A stretch of DNA of 64,000 nt, from positions 62,001 through 126,000 of the forward strand of contig JAKANO010000008.1 in the NCBI GenBank assembly GCA_021812385.1. The letters run 5' to 3'. This document shows, one piece after another, positions 35,420 to 46,696 of the stretch. Under the pieces are notes generated by a model. It was not told where the DNA came from. It saw only the letters and a program-made list of their open reading frames with translations, and did not search any database. The DNA comes from Pseudomonadota bacterium. Lineage in GTDB: Bacteria > Pseudomonadota > Gammaproteobacteria > Burkholderiales > Thiobacteraceae. Position 1 is the stretch's first letter; the number at the start of each line of letters is the position of its first letter. The translations under genes and the position numbers were made by a program.

Positions 35420-37555
35420 GTGTCCAAACTGCGCTATGTCGTAATAGCCTGTGTCGGCCTTGGCGCCGTGCTGTTATATTTGCTGTCGCGCGCCAGCAGC
35501 AATACTGCTTCTTTTGGCGAGTATTACACGCTGTTGATCGTGTTGAACAGCTTGCTCGCCGTGACCCTGGCGGGGCTGATCGCCTATCAAATATGGGTCG
35601 TCAGCAAGCGCATCCGGGCGCGGGTGTTCGGTGCCCGACTCACCCTGCGTCTCATCATTTTATTTGCCTTAATGGCGGTCGTGCCGGGCACCTTGATTTA
35701 TGGTGTTTCGGTGCAGTTTCTGACGCGATCCATCGAGTCCTGGTTCGACGTTCGGGTAGACAGCGCCTTAGAGGGCGGGATTAATTTGGGCCGTAGTGTG
35801 CTCGATGCGCAATTGCAGGACTTGGTTAAAAAATCGGAAGCGGCCGCCCTGTCGCTGGCCGATGAGCCAACGAGTTCGCAGTTTTCCGCCTTGAACCGCA
35901 TCCGCGAACAAACCGGGGTGCAAGAAGCCACTTTATTTTCCTCACGCGGCCAAGTTCTGGCGTTCTCCAGTTCGGAAACCAGTTCATTGTTGCCGCAGTT
36001 CCCCTCGCCGGCGATTTTGCGCACCGTGCGCGCCCAACGCCCTTTTAGCAGCATTGAATCCCTGGGCGGCAAAGGTCTTTATTTGCGCGTAATTGTCCCC
36101 GTCAATGTCTTGTCTTTAAGCGAAGACATCCGGATTTTGCAGTTATTGCACCCCGTGCCCGCAAAAGTTGCGCGCGATGCTGAGGCCGTGCAAGAGGTCT
36201 ACCGCGATTACAAGGAACTGGCCTTTTCGCGCCACGGCTTAAATAAAATCTTTTCGCTCACGCTAACCATGACACTGCTGTTCTCGCTACTTTCGGCGGT
36301 GGCTTTAGCGTTTGTTTTGTCGCAACGCATGAGCGCGCCGCTGGGCTTATTGGCGGAGGGAACGCGTGCCGTTGCGAAAGGTGATTTCAGCCCCATGCAG
36401 CCGGTGAAGGCGCGCGATGAGCTGGGGCAGCTGATGCAATCGTTCAATACCATGACGCGGCAGTTGGCGGAAGCGAGTTCGGTGGTTGAGCACAAACAAC
36501 AGCAATTAGAGGCTTCAAAGGGTTATTTGGAAAACATCCTGGCGCATTTATCCAGCGGCGTAATTGCTATTGATGAGCGATTTTTTGTGAAGAGCGCGAA
36601 CCCTATCGCCACCCAATTGTTGGGGGTTGATTTCGATGACTTACGGGATTCGCGCATTTTTAACTTGGGTGAAAGTTTTCCCAAGCTTGAGCCTTTTGCA
36701 GAAGCGCTGACGCGCCGCTTGCGCAGCGACGAGCAAAAGGAATGGCAAGAGCAAATTGAGATCTCCACGGATGGCGGCATTAAAATTTTAATGATTCGCG
36801 GCAGCCGCCTGCCCGCTGCGATCGATAGCGGCTATGTTGTGGTTTTCGACGATGTGACGCACCTGATCCAGGCGCAACGCGATGCTGCTTGGGGCGAAGT
36901 TGCTAGGCGCTTGGCGCATGAAATTAAAAACCCGCTAACGCCGATTCAACTATCTGCCGAACGCTTGGCCCACAAGCTCGGGACTAAGCTTGAAACCGCC
37001 GATGCGGAAATGCTGGAACGTTCCACCCAAACCATCGTCAATCAGGTGGCCGCCTTAAAAACCATGGTGGATGAATTTAGCCAATATGCGCGACAACCTT
37101 CTCTTAACTTGCAAAGCCTGGATTTGAATTCCTTGGTTGAGGACGTGCTTACCCTTTATGAAAACTCGCCGGTTCCGGTTCATCCATTTTTGACCGACCA
37201 GCTGCCCCCCATCAGCGGCGACGCAAAATTATTGCGCCAAGTTGTTCATAATTTATTGCAGAACGCCCAGGATGCTTTAGCGAATCAACGCGAGCCTTTA
37301 ATTATGGTGCGCACCAGCGTCGAGCAGGGTTTTGCCTCATTGCGCGTGATCGATAATGGGTGTGGTTTTCCGCCAGAAATACTCTCCCGTGTTTTCGAGC
37401 CCTATGTAACAACCAAACCCAAGGGCACGGGGCTCGGTTTGGCGATCGTTAAGAAAATTGTTGAAGAACATCAAGGCCTGGTTGAAATTCGAAATCTAGA
37501 CGAGGGCGGCGCGTGCGTTTGCGTGAAATTGCCCTTGCGCGGGTCTATTGCATGA
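35420..37555 (+). CDS. ntrY: NtrY-like sensor histidine kinase
   Basis: 711 residues. Three N-terminal membrane segments (about 5-100) and a periplasmic region (about 110-270) lead to a fourth membrane segment, HAMP (MSAPLGLLAEGTRAVAKGDF), PAS (about 370-480), HisKA with phospho-His in RRLAHEIKNPLTPIQLSAERL, and HATPase (NLLQNAQDAL, DNGCGFPPEI, GTGLGLAIVKKIVEEH). This is the NtrY layout, linked in other bacteria to nitrogen or redox/oxygen control and envelope gene expression. The start is a GTG. It overlaps the region just before ntrX, with its stop 14 bases before the ntrX ATG. Confidence 0.93.
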   Translation: MSKLRYVVIACVGLGAVLLYLLSRASSNTASFGEYYTLLIVLNSLLAVTLAGLIAYQIWVVSKRIRARVFGARLTLRLIILFALMAVVPGTLIYGVSVQFLTRSIESWFDVRVDSALEGGINLGRSVLDAQLQDLVKKSEAAALSLADEPTSSQFSALNRIREQTGVQEATLFSSRGQVLAFSSSETSSLLPQFPSPAILRTVRAQRPFSSIESLGGKGLYLRVIVPVNVLSLSEDIRILQLLHPVPAKVARDAEAVQEVYRDYKELAFSRHGLNKIFSLTLTMTLLFSLLSAVALAFVLSQRMSAPLGLLAEGTRAVAKGDFSPMQPVKARDELGQLMQSFNTMTRQLAEASSVVEHKQQQLEASKGYLENILAHLSSGVIAIDERFFVKSANPIATQLLGVDFDDLRDSRIFNLGESFPKLEPFAEALTRRLRSDEQKEWQEQIEISTDGGIKILMIRGSRLPAAIDSGYVVVFDDVTHLIQAQRDAAWGEVARRLAHEIKNPLTPIQLSAERLAHKLGTKLETADAEMLERSTQTIVNQVAALKTMVDEFSQYARQPSLNLQSLDLNSLVEDVLTLYENSPVPVHPFLTDQLPPISGDAKLLRQVVHNLLQNAQDALANQREPLIMVRTSVEQGFASLRVIDNGCGFPPEILSRVFEPYVTTKPKGTGLGLAIVKKIVEEHQGLVEIRNLDEGGACVCVKLPLRGSIA

Positions 37556-37568
37556 TAATCGAGGAAGC

Positions 37569-38831
37569 ATGAGTAATATTTTAGTGGTTGACGATGAGGC
37601 CGGCATTCGCGAATTGTTGCAGGAAATTCTCAACGATGAAGGCCATCAAGTGCTATTGGCGGAGAACGCAGAAGCCGCAAGACTGGCCTTTGATCGCAAC
37701 GCCCCCGATCTGGTTTTGCTCGATATTTGGATGCCCGACACGGATGGCATCACCTTGCTTAAAGAGTGGTCTGCAGGCGGGCAACTGTCTATGCCCGTCA
37801 TCATGATGTCGGGGCACGGAACGATTGATACCGCGGTAGAGGCAACTAAAATCGGCGCCTTTGATTTTTTGGAAAAACCCATCGCGCTGCAAAAGCTTTT
37901 GCATACGGTCGGCCGCGCCATTAAACATAAAACGACGCGCAGCAAGCCCTTTTCCGGGCTTTCCGCTTTAGGCAAGAGCCCGGCCATTCTCGAATTGCAA
38001 AACCGATTGCAACAAGTCAGTCAATCACGGGGCGCGGTTTTATTGCTTGGTGAGCAAGGCAGTCATTTTGAATTGGCGGCGCGCGCATTGCACCCCAACG
38101 ATGCGCCGTGGGTTGGGCCCGACGATATGGCTTGGTTGGCCAACAACCCCTTGGATCTGTTGCAACAGGCCGAAAAAGGCACGCTGTTTTTAAACGGCGA
38201 AATTGCGCATCTTGGAAAGCTTGAACAAAAAGGCTTATCGCTGTTGATTGCGCGCCTGGATAAATTTGAAGTGCGCTTAATTTGTTGTTCTAGCCGCGCA
38301 CTACCGCGCCTGGTTTCCGAAGGACTGTTTGACCCGGACCTGTTTCAAGCCCTCAGCGGCCTTACGGTTTCTCTGCCGAGCTTGCGCGAGCACCGGGAAG
38401 ATGTTCCCGAAATCGCCAAACAATTATTGCTTTCCTTAATTGATGCAAAGGAAACATCGGCCAAAAGCTTTAATATTGCCGCCTTAAATCTATTGCGTTT
38501 ATATGACTGGCCCTTTAATTGGCGGGAGCTGCAAAATGTCGTTCGCACTGTCGCCATAACCTGCTTAACCGAGGAGATAGCCGCTGCCGATGTGAAGCGC
38601 GTGCTTGCGCAATTCGAGCAAGTCAACACGGTTGATGCGGCGAACAGCTTTAGTTTTGATTTGCCCTTGCGCGAAGCGCGCGATATGTTCGAGCGCTTAT
38701 ATTTCGAGCACCATATCGAAAAGGCTTCTGGCAATATGAGTCGTATCGCGGATACGGTGGGCTTGGAGCGTACGCATCTTTATCGTAAGTTGAAACAATT
38801 GGACGTTAAGTTTTCACGTAAACCTGATTAG
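37569..38831 (+). CDS. ntrX: NtrX-like response regulator with degenerate AAA+ module
   Basis: 420 residues, short for an NtrC-family regulator (NtrX about 450-480). The receiver is intact (ILVVDDEAG, Asp52 in LLDIWMPD, EKPI Lys103). The AAA+ region keeps the fold outline but not the machinery. Walker A reads GEQGSHFE where GESGTGKE is expected. The GAFTGA loop and its surroundings are absent. Walker B reads GTLFLNGEIAHL, and the arginine-finger stretch is FDPDLFQAL. A C-terminal Fis-type HTH remains (NMSRIADTVGLERTHLYRKL). It is probably a phosphorylation-controlled DNA-binding protein that no longer drives sigma-54 open complexes. GAGGA precedes the ATG at 37569. Its partner is the NtrY kinase directly upstream. 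Confidence 0.88.
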   Translation: MSNILVVDDEAGIRELLQEILNDEGHQVLLAENAEAARLAFDRNAPDLVLLDIWMPDTDGITLLKEWSAGGQLSMPVIMMSGHGTIDTAVEATKIGAFDFLEKPIALQKLLHTVGRAIKHKTTRSKPFSGLSALGKSPAILELQNRLQQVSQSRGAVLLLGEQGSHFELAARALHPNDAPWVGPDDMAWLANNPLDLLQQAEKGTLFLNGEIAHLGKLEQKGLSLLIARLDKFEVRLICCSSRALPRLVSEGLFDPDLFQALSGLTVSLPSLREHREDVPEIAKQLLLSLIDAKETSAKSFNIAALNLLRLYDWPFNWRELQNVVRTVAITCLTEEIAAADVKRVLAQFEQVNTVDAANSFSFDLPLREARDMFERLYFEHHIEKASGNMSRIADTVGLERTHLYRKLKQLDVKFSRKPD

Positions 38832-38839
38832 GAATCCAC

Positions 38840-39466
38840 ATGAGCGATGCTCTCAACTATCTCGTAACTGTTCGCGGCGACGCGTTAGGCCATTATTTTA
38901 AGTTTCTTAAAGATGCCGGAAAGCACTTGGACCCCAAGACGCGCAATTTAATTTCCGTCATTAGCAAGGTGCATTCGCAAACCGAGGGAGGCTTTAAGCA
39001 ATATTTGATGCGCGCGTTGCGCGAAGGCGCCACCCCATTGGAAATCATTGACGCTTTAGTGATGGCGTTTCCCACGCTCGGATTGGCTAAAATTGTTTGG
39101 GCCGCCGAGATAATTCTGGAAATGGATATCCCGGAATTTCACCCCGACATGATCAATAGCCAGCCCGGCTGGCATGAAGTTGGGTCTGCGGATGATTTTA
39201 TCGATCATGAAACCAAGCGCATAAGTTGTGAAACACGGGAGTTATTTGTTTACCGCAGCGGTTCCGATTTCAAGGTCTATGACAGCCGTTGCCCGCATCA
39301 AGTTACCAACATTCCCCATCTTGCTTTGCAGGGTAACCACCTGACGTGCCCGAAACATCATTGGAAGTTTGATATCACTAGCGGGGCTTGTATTGAAAAG
39401 GGAAATCAACCCTTGAAGGCTTTCCAGACCAAGCTTGAAAATGGCAAACTGCTCGCCTTCTGGTAA
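38840..39466 (+). CDS. carboxymuconolactone decarboxylase-like / Rieske [2Fe-2S] fusion
   Basis: 208 residues. Residues 1-100 look like an AhpD/CMD-type helical domain (HYFKFLKDAGKHLDPKTRNLI, PLEIIDALVMAFPTLGLAKI) but have no CxxC pair. Residues 110-208 form a Rieske domain with both ligand motifs, C151-P-H153 and C170-PK-H173, 16 residues apart between motifs. The Rieske part is of the soluble ferredoxin type. The fusion suggests a redox role with an unknown partner. The start is 8 bases beyond the ntrX stop, so it may be part of the ntrYX transcript; prkB follows after 72 bases with its own -10-like sequence. Confidence 0.82.
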   Translation: MSDALNYLVTVRGDALGHYFKFLKDAGKHLDPKTRNLISVISKVHSQTEGGFKQYLMRALREGATPLEIIDALVMAFPTLGLAKIVWAAEIILEMDIPEFHPDMINSQPGWHEVGSADDFIDHETKRISCETRELFVYRSGSDFKVYDSRCPHQVTNIPHLALQGNHLTCPKHHWKFDITSGACIEKGNQPLKAFQTKLENGKLLAFW

Positions 39467-39499
39467 AGGCGGATGTGGCAAAAACCGCGCTATAACGCT

Positions 39500-39505
39500 A
39501 TAATT
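39500..39505 (+). promoter_or_regulatory. -10 element candidate for prkB
   Basis: A perfect TATAAT lies 33 bases before the prkB ATG. The -35 position is poor (TGGCAA near 39476), so an activator may be needed. GGGAG at about 39530 is the ribosome binding site. Confidence 0.4.
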
Positions 39506-39538
39506 TCCCGTTTCGTTTCGTTATTTTAGGGAGTTACC

Positions 39539-40420
39539 ATGTCCGCTAAGCACCCCGTCATTGCTGTTACGGGTTCATCCGGGTCGGGGACGACTACGGT
39601 CAAACGCGCGTTTGAGCATATTTTTCGTCGTGAAAGTCTCCATGCATTAGTTGTCGAAGGCGATAGTTTTCATAGCCTTGATCGCAAAGCTTTCAAAGCC
39701 GCCGTTGTTAACGCGGAAAAAACCGGAACCGTTGCGCCATCGCATTTCGGCCCGGAAGCCAATCATTTCGACCTGATCGAAAAATGCTTCAAGGACTATA
39801 GCGCCAAGGGCGAATGTCAGCGTCGCTACTATTTGCATAATGATGAGGAAGCGCGCCCCTTTAAACAGGAATCCGGCACCTTTACCCCATGGGAAAAGGT
39901 AGGCAAGGGCACCGACATTCTGTTCTATGAAGGCTTGCATGGCGGCGTGGTCGCCGGCAAGGTTGATGCGGCCAAACATGTCGATTTGCTGGTTGGCGTG
40001 GTGCCGATCGTGAATCTTGAATGGATTCAAAAAATTCATCGCGATGCGGCGGAGCGCGGCTATTCACCCGATGTGATTGTCGACACCATCCTGCGTCGTA
40101 TGCCGGATTATGTACATTACATCACGCCGCAATTCTCGCGCACGCATATCAACTTCCAGCGCGTGCCCACGGTTGACACTTCAAACCCTTTCATTGCGCG
40201 CGATATTCCAACGCCCGATGAAAGCTTTGTAGTGATCCACTTCAGCAATCCGGTACGCGACAAAGTTGATTTTCCGTATTTGCTCAATATGATTCATGAT
40301 TCCTTCATGTCCCGCCCCAACACCATTGTGGTTCCTGGTGGAAAAATGGGTTTTGCCATGGAAGTCATTATTACCCCCATGATTCATGAGATGGTGGCGA
40401 AGAAAAAGAAGTCTAAGTAA
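39539..40420 (+). CDS. prkB: phosphoribulokinase (proteobacterial class)
   Basis: 293 residues. It makes ribulose 1,5-bisphosphate from ribulose 5-phosphate and ATP in the Calvin cycle. P-loop TGSSGSGTTTVKRAF, the conserved EGDSFHSLDR, catalytic region FYEGLHGGVV, VVPIVNLEWIQKIHRD and ILRRMPDYVHYITPQFSRT are all present. This is the short octameric bacterial type, not the cyanobacterial/plant form. No Rubisco gene is in the window, but the gene strongly implies autotrophy. A bidirectional terminator follows. Confidence 0.96.
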   Translation: MSAKHPVIAVTGSSGSGTTTVKRAFEHIFRRESLHALVVEGDSFHSLDRKAFKAAVVNAEKTGTVAPSHFGPEANHFDLIEKCFKDYSAKGECQRRYYLHNDEEARPFKQESGTFTPWEKVGKGTDILFYEGLHGGVVAGKVDAAKHVDLLVGVVPIVNLEWIQKIHRDAAERGYSPDVIVDTILRRMPDYVHYITPQFSRTHINFQRVPTVDTSNPFIARDIPTPDESFVVIHFSNPVRDKVDFPYLLNMIHDSFMSRPNTIVVPGGKMGFAMEVIITPMIHEMVAKKKKSK

Positions 40421-40434
40421 ATCCTCTTTCGCCC

Positions 40435-40465
40435 GAAAAAAAAGGCCGCTTTTGCGGCCTTTTTT
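40435..40465. terminator. bidirectional terminator between prkB and the GGDEF/EAL gene
   Basis: Stem GGCCGC / GCGGCC (40444-40449 / 40454-40459) with a TTTT loop, flanked by A residues on the left and T residues on the right, between two convergent genes. Confidence 0.88.
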
Positions 40466-40483
40466 CTTTCTGATTTCACCCTA

Positions 40484-42826
40484 CTAAACCTTGACTGCGA
40501 CAGCCACTTTGCCCGGCTCTGGCGTTGCGGCGCGCTTCCCGGATTCCCAGTCGGCGAAGGCGGATACCGCCATGGGCCGGGCGATAAAATAACCCTGCCC
40601 GATGTCGCAGCCGGCGTTGCGCAGCCACGCAAGGTCCGCCGCGGTTTCGATGCCCTCGGCCACGACCGCCAGGCCCAGTGCGTGCCCCAGCGCGATCGTC
40701 GACTGCACGATGGCGGCATCCTTAGGCGCGCTGGCAAGCGAGCGGACAAAGCTCTGATCGATCTTGAGCTCATGCACCGGCAGCGACTTGAGGTAGGCGA
40801 GGGACGCCTGACCTGCCCCATAGTCGTCGATGGAAAGCTTGACGCCGAAGCGGGCCAGCTCGGTGAGGTGTGCCTGTGCCAGGGCCGGATCCTCCATCAG
40901 CGCGCTTTCGGTGATTTCCAGGCAAAGCGCTTCGGGCGGAAGACCATGCTGCTCGATCTGATCGCGCACCAGCGCCACAAGGCCCGGGTCCAACAGGTCG
41001 CGCGCCGACAAATTTGCCGAGAGCACCATGGCCCGGCCTTCCCTGCGCCAGGTCGCTGCCTGCGCCACTACCTCGGCGAGCAGCCAAGGCGTGATCTCGC
41101 GGATGAAGCCGGTGCGTTCCGCGAAGGGAATGAAACGTCCTGGAGGCACCAGGCCGCGCTCGGGGTGCTGCCAGCGCAGCAGCGCCTCCGCGCCCGTCAC
41201 CCGGCCGCTGGCTAGATCGAGCTTGGGTTGGTAGTGCAGGATAAACTCGCGCCTTTCCAGCGCATCGCGCATCTCGCCGATCAGGGACAAGTCTTCGGGC
41301 GAGGGGCCGGGTCCGACTTCCTCGGCCAGCATGAAACCGCACTGCCGGCGCTTAGCCTCGTACATGGCCAGCTCCGCGCGCTGCAGCAGCGCGTTGATAT
41401 CCACCCCATCCGCGGGGCGGAAGGCGATGCCCAGGCTAGCGCTGACATCCAGCCGCTGCCCCCTAACTTCGATGGGTGCGCGTAGCGCAACCAGCAGCGT
41501 TTGTGCGAAGGCTTGCACCGTCGGTTTATCCATGCCTTGGAGCAGGAACGCGAACTCGTCGCCCCACAAGCGCGCCAGCATCTGCCCCGGCGGCAACTGT
41601 TGTTCGAGCCGGGCGCCGACTTGTTGCAGCAACTGGTCGCCCACAGGGTGACCGAGCGCGTCATTGATCGCCGCGAAGCGGTCGAGGTCGAGCACTACGA
41701 TGGTTGCTTCAGTGGTGGAATCTAAGCTGTTCAGTCGATCCTCAATGCGCACGCGGTTGGGCAATCCGGTCAGGCTGTCTTCGTAGGCTAGGCGGGTTAT
41801 TTTCTGTTCGCGTGCCGCAATGCCCAGGCGCATGTTTTCGAAGCTTGCGGCCAGTTGGCCGATTTCGTCTTGCGACCGCATGGCTATGGGCAAGCTGTAA
41901 TCCCCCGCTGCGATGCGTTGCGCCGCCATCGCGAGGGTATTGGCGGGGCCGGCAATGCGCCGGGCGAGCCAGAGACTGCCCATGATGAATAGCAGAATGC
42001 CCGCGCCCGCCGTCACCAGCAGGGTTTGGTGAAGTTTGCGGAATACGGCCTCGCTTTTTTCTACCGAGTGCAGCAGTATTCCGCGCGCCTGCTGTCCGAG
42101 CGGAACGACGACACTGTGATAATGGTGTCCATTCAGCATGACTTGTTGCGGGGTGTCCCTCAAGCTGACAGCGCTTTGCGTCAACGCGCTGTAGCGTGAT
42201 TCTGGCAGCGAGCTCGCCAGCAAGCTGCCGCTCGCGGCGTCGACCAAGGTCACTTCCAAGCCGCTGGTTTGCGACAATTCATGCGCCCACGCGTTGTCTA
42301 CTGGAAAACCCATAACGATCCAGGCGATGCGCACCGGGGCGAGAATGGGCACCACAACCACTTGATAGATGCGGCCATCGGCGATGCGCACGAAGTCGCT
42401 ACTGTGGCCATTGTCTTCGGCTGCGCGCAGCAACGCTGCGAACGGGAAAGCCGCGCCGGACTGTCGTGGCTGTTGGGTATTGGCCATAATGCGACCATCG
42501 GGAGCGACGGCCATCATGACGCGAGCACCGATGCGCGAGCCGTGGTTGTTCAGCACGGACAGCATCGTGGGACGGTCTTGGGTGGCGATGGCTTCGCGGA
42601 AACTGAAATCGCTTGCCAGTACGGAGGCGGCGAGTTCGAGCTGCCTCCGATTCTGATCTACCAGAATCTGAAAGCTCATGCGGCCGGCGGCGAGCTGACG
42701 CTGCGCTTCGGCGAGGACGATTTGTTCGCCGCTACGCTGCACCAGCAACAGCATCAGCAACATCATCAGCATCACCAATCCGACGAATACTATGGCGATG
42801 CGCCGTTCCAGTTTCAGCCAGTGCAT
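40484..42826 (-). CDS. membrane c-di-GMP phosphodiesterase: sensor-HAMP-GGDEF(degenerate)-EAL
   Basis: 780 residues. A membrane segment (about 8-30), a periplasmic sensor of about 240 residues, a second membrane segment ([20 protein letters not shown]), HAMP, then GGDEF and EAL domains. The GGDEF motif is WGDEF ([11 protein letters not shown]), and the inhibitory RxxD is absent (PPGQ in its place), so cyclase activity is unlikely. The EAL is intact ([36 protein letters not shown]). It is therefore probably a phosphodiesterase whose periplasmic domain reads a signal. It starts 3 bases after the cupredoxin gene's stop, itself coupled to the NTF2-like gene. Confidence 0.9.
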   Translation of the reverse strand: MHWLKLERRIAIVFVGLVMLMMLLMLLLVQRSGEQIVLAEAQRQLAAGRMSFQILVDQNRRQLELAASVLASDFSFREAIATQDRPTMLSVLNNHGSRIGARVMMAVAPDGRIMANTQQPRQSGAAFPFAALLRAAEDNGHSSDFVRIADGRIYQVVVVPILAPVRIAWIVMGFPVDNAWAHELSQTSGLEVTLVDAASGSLLASSLPESRYSALTQSAVSLRDTPQQVMLNGHHYHSVVVPLGQQARGILLHSVEKSEAVFRKLHQTLLVTAGAGILLFIMGSLWLARRIAGPANTLAMAAQRIAAGDYSLPIAMRSQDEIGQLAASFENMRLGIAAREQKITRLAYEDSLTGLPNRVRIEDRLNSLDSTTEATIVVLDLDRFAAINDALGHPVGDQLLQQVGARLEQQLPPGQMLARLWGDEFAFLLQGMDKPTVQAFAQTLLVALRAPIEVRGQRLDVSASLGIAFRPADGVDINALLQRAELAMYEAKRRQCGFMLAEEVGPGPSPEDLSLIGEMRDALERREFILHYQPKLDLASGRVTGAEALLRWQHPERGLVPPGRFIPFAERTGFIREITPWLLAEVVAQAATWRREGRAMVLSANLSARDLLDPGLVALVRDQIEQHGLPPEALCLEITESALMEDPALAQAHLTELARFGVKLSIDDYGAGQASLAYLKSLPVHELKIDQSFVRSLASAPKDAAIVQSTIALGHALGLAVVAEGIETAADLAWLRNAGCDIGQGYFIARPMAVSAFADWESGKRAATPEPGKVAVAVKV

Positions 42827-42829
42827 CGT

Positions 42830-43465
42830 TCAGTAACCCGCATCGGCCGGTGGTTTCGCGTGCGCTGCTCGCGGCGCAACATCGAGCGCCAGTTCCATGC
42901 GTTTCTGGGGCATATTTGTTAATTCAATGCGTTTTATTTCCGCCTCAGCCTTTTGGCGCGGGTGCCAAAGCCGCAGTCGATACGCGCCGGCCGGCACGTT
43001 AGCAATATGCGCCACGCCATTGGCTCCCGTCTTGGCAAACCACGGCGTATCGACTACCAAGACATGCGCTTCCATCCAATCGTGAATGTTGCAACCGATC
43101 GCGATTTCACCTGTTTTATCGAACACGATGGGCTGCGCCGGCTTTCCTGCGTAAAGCTTGATCTCGAAGGTTTTGGCGGGAGAAAACGAATACACATGGT
43201 GCTTAATTTTGTCGCGGTTTGGAAAATCCACCGCCGTGCCTTTTTGCACGATGGTGAGATAGGGAACAAATTCGCGATCGCGCTGCTCGATGTTGGCATG
43301 GGTCTTTAATTTTGGAACATTGCCGGATGCGGGCTCTAGTATCAGCGCTGCATCTTCGACCGGCTGGCCGCCCGCTGTCTTGACTATTACTTCAATGTTC
43401 GCGGCTCCCGCATCAAGCGCCGCCCAACAGGCCAGCGCGGCGAGCGTTCGGCAAAACGCCTTCAT
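42830..43465 (-). CDS. periplasmic cupredoxin-like protein
   Basis: 211 residues. A signal peptide (MKAFCRTLAALACWAALDAGA) is followed by a beta-sandwich with a type-1 copper-like ligand set: His in IKHHVYSFS and, at the end of the domain, C, H and M in IGCNIHDWMEAHVLVV. A carboxypeptidase-regulatory-like beta domain follows (GVAHIANVPAGAYRLRLWHP). Relatives are often annotated as methylamine utilisation proteins, but nothing else of that pathway is nearby. Its ATG overlaps the stop of the NTF2-like gene (ATGA). Probably a copper-binding periplasmic protein feeding the downstream c-di-GMP receptor. Confidence 0.82.
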   Translation of the reverse strand: MKAFCRTLAALACWAALDAGAANIEVIVKTAGGQPVEDAALILEPASGNVPKLKTHANIEQRDREFVPYLTIVQKGTAVDFPNRDKIKHHVYSFSPAKTFEIKLYAGKPAQPIVFDKTGEIAIGCNIHDWMEAHVLVVDTPWFAKTGANGVAHIANVPAGAYRLRLWHPRQKAEAEIKRIELTNMPQKRMELALDVAPRAAHAKPPADAGY

Positions 43466-43890
43466 TCTTCAACCTTCGCCCCAGGCGCAATCTGCCATAC
43501 CTCGGTGCTAAGTTCTCCGTCTCGATAAACCAGAACATGCCACACCTTTACCTGGGTTTTGCCGCTGTATTCCGCCGCGACGGTAAACGTAGCGCCCTTG
43601 GGGTTAGCTTGCTGTGTCATCTTTGCTATGCGCGATGTGCGCGGCTGGCCGGCGTTGAGCGCAGCAAATTTTTTCCATACTTCTCGTATCGCTTCCTTGC
43701 CGCGATAACGACCGTCTAACGGACCGCCAACCCAATCCAGATAGGCGTCCTCCGTGTAATCGCGCATGATGGCATCGGTGTCACCGGCAGCAATTGCCTG
43801 CAAATGGGCCTCAGCTTTTTTTTCATCCAACGGCCCAGCTGTGGCGCTTACTGCAGCCATGCAGCACAGCAGCGATAGAATAAATTTCAT
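43462..43890 (-). CDS. secreted NTF2-like (SnoaL-fold) protein
   Basis: 142 residues with a signal peptide (MKFILSLLCCMAAVSATA, then GP) and a cone-shaped SnoaL/NTF2-like domain: EAHLQAIAAGDTDAIMRDYT, DAYLDWVGGPLDGRYRGKEA, WKKFAALNAGQPRT, VKVWHVLVYRDGELSTEVWQI. The fold binds small ligands or acts enzymatically in many unrelated settings; the ligand is unknown. The start at 43890 is favoured by the signal peptide and a GGAAG-type site upstream; the open frame to 44025 adds only basic residues. It is the first gene of a three-gene operon. Confidence 0.8.
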   Translation of the reverse strand: MKFILSLLCCMAAVSATAGPLDEKKAEAHLQAIAAGDTDAIMRDYTEDAYLDWVGGPLDGRYRGKEAIREVWKKFAALNAGQPRTSRIAKMTQQANPKGATFTVAAEYSGKTQVKVWHVLVYRDGELSTEVWQIAPGAKVEE

Positions 43891-44093
43891 GATGCTACTT
43901 CCCCTAAATTGGCTAGTAATACGACTTGGATAGGCTCTTGAGCACTTCGGCGGCGGCTTCCGTTTTAATTTCCTAATCACCTGATATAACGGGCCTGTAG
44001 CTGCATACTTGAGTCCTTTCTGCATGCGCTGGTTTGTCTCTAGAGCGCAATATTTCTAGTATTTTCCTTCAATTGTTTATTTGTTTTGATCAA

Positions 44094-44127
44094 GTGAAAA
44101 GGCCCCGCAATTGCGGGGCCTTTTCAC
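44094..44127. terminator. perfect 34-base palindrome, gyrB terminator
   Basis: GTGAAAAGGCCCCGCAA is followed directly by its reverse complement. The core GGCCCCGC / GCGGGGCC flanked by A and T runs fits a rho-independent terminator on either strand. It lies 35 bases beyond the gyrB stop. Confidence 0.88.
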
Positions 44128-44161
44128 TCTTGGTGCTGACAATTTTTGAATTGAAGCTTTT

Positions 44162-46672
<2,511 letters not shown>

Positions 46673-46680
46673 TTACTCTC

Positions 46681-46696
46681 TGTTTCACGTGAAACA
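46681..46696. promoter_or_regulatory. parS: parS centromere site
   Basis: TGTTTCACGTGAAACA, a perfect 16-base palindrome identical to the consensus ParB-binding site, lies between the dnaN stop and gyrB start. ParB encoded at 58268-59125 should bind it and spread around the origin to support chromosome segregation with ParA. Confidence 0.95.

Noticed and set aside
39228-39235. GTGAAACA half-site resembling parS
   Set aside because: Only half of the palindrome is present, inside the Rieske fusion coding sequence.
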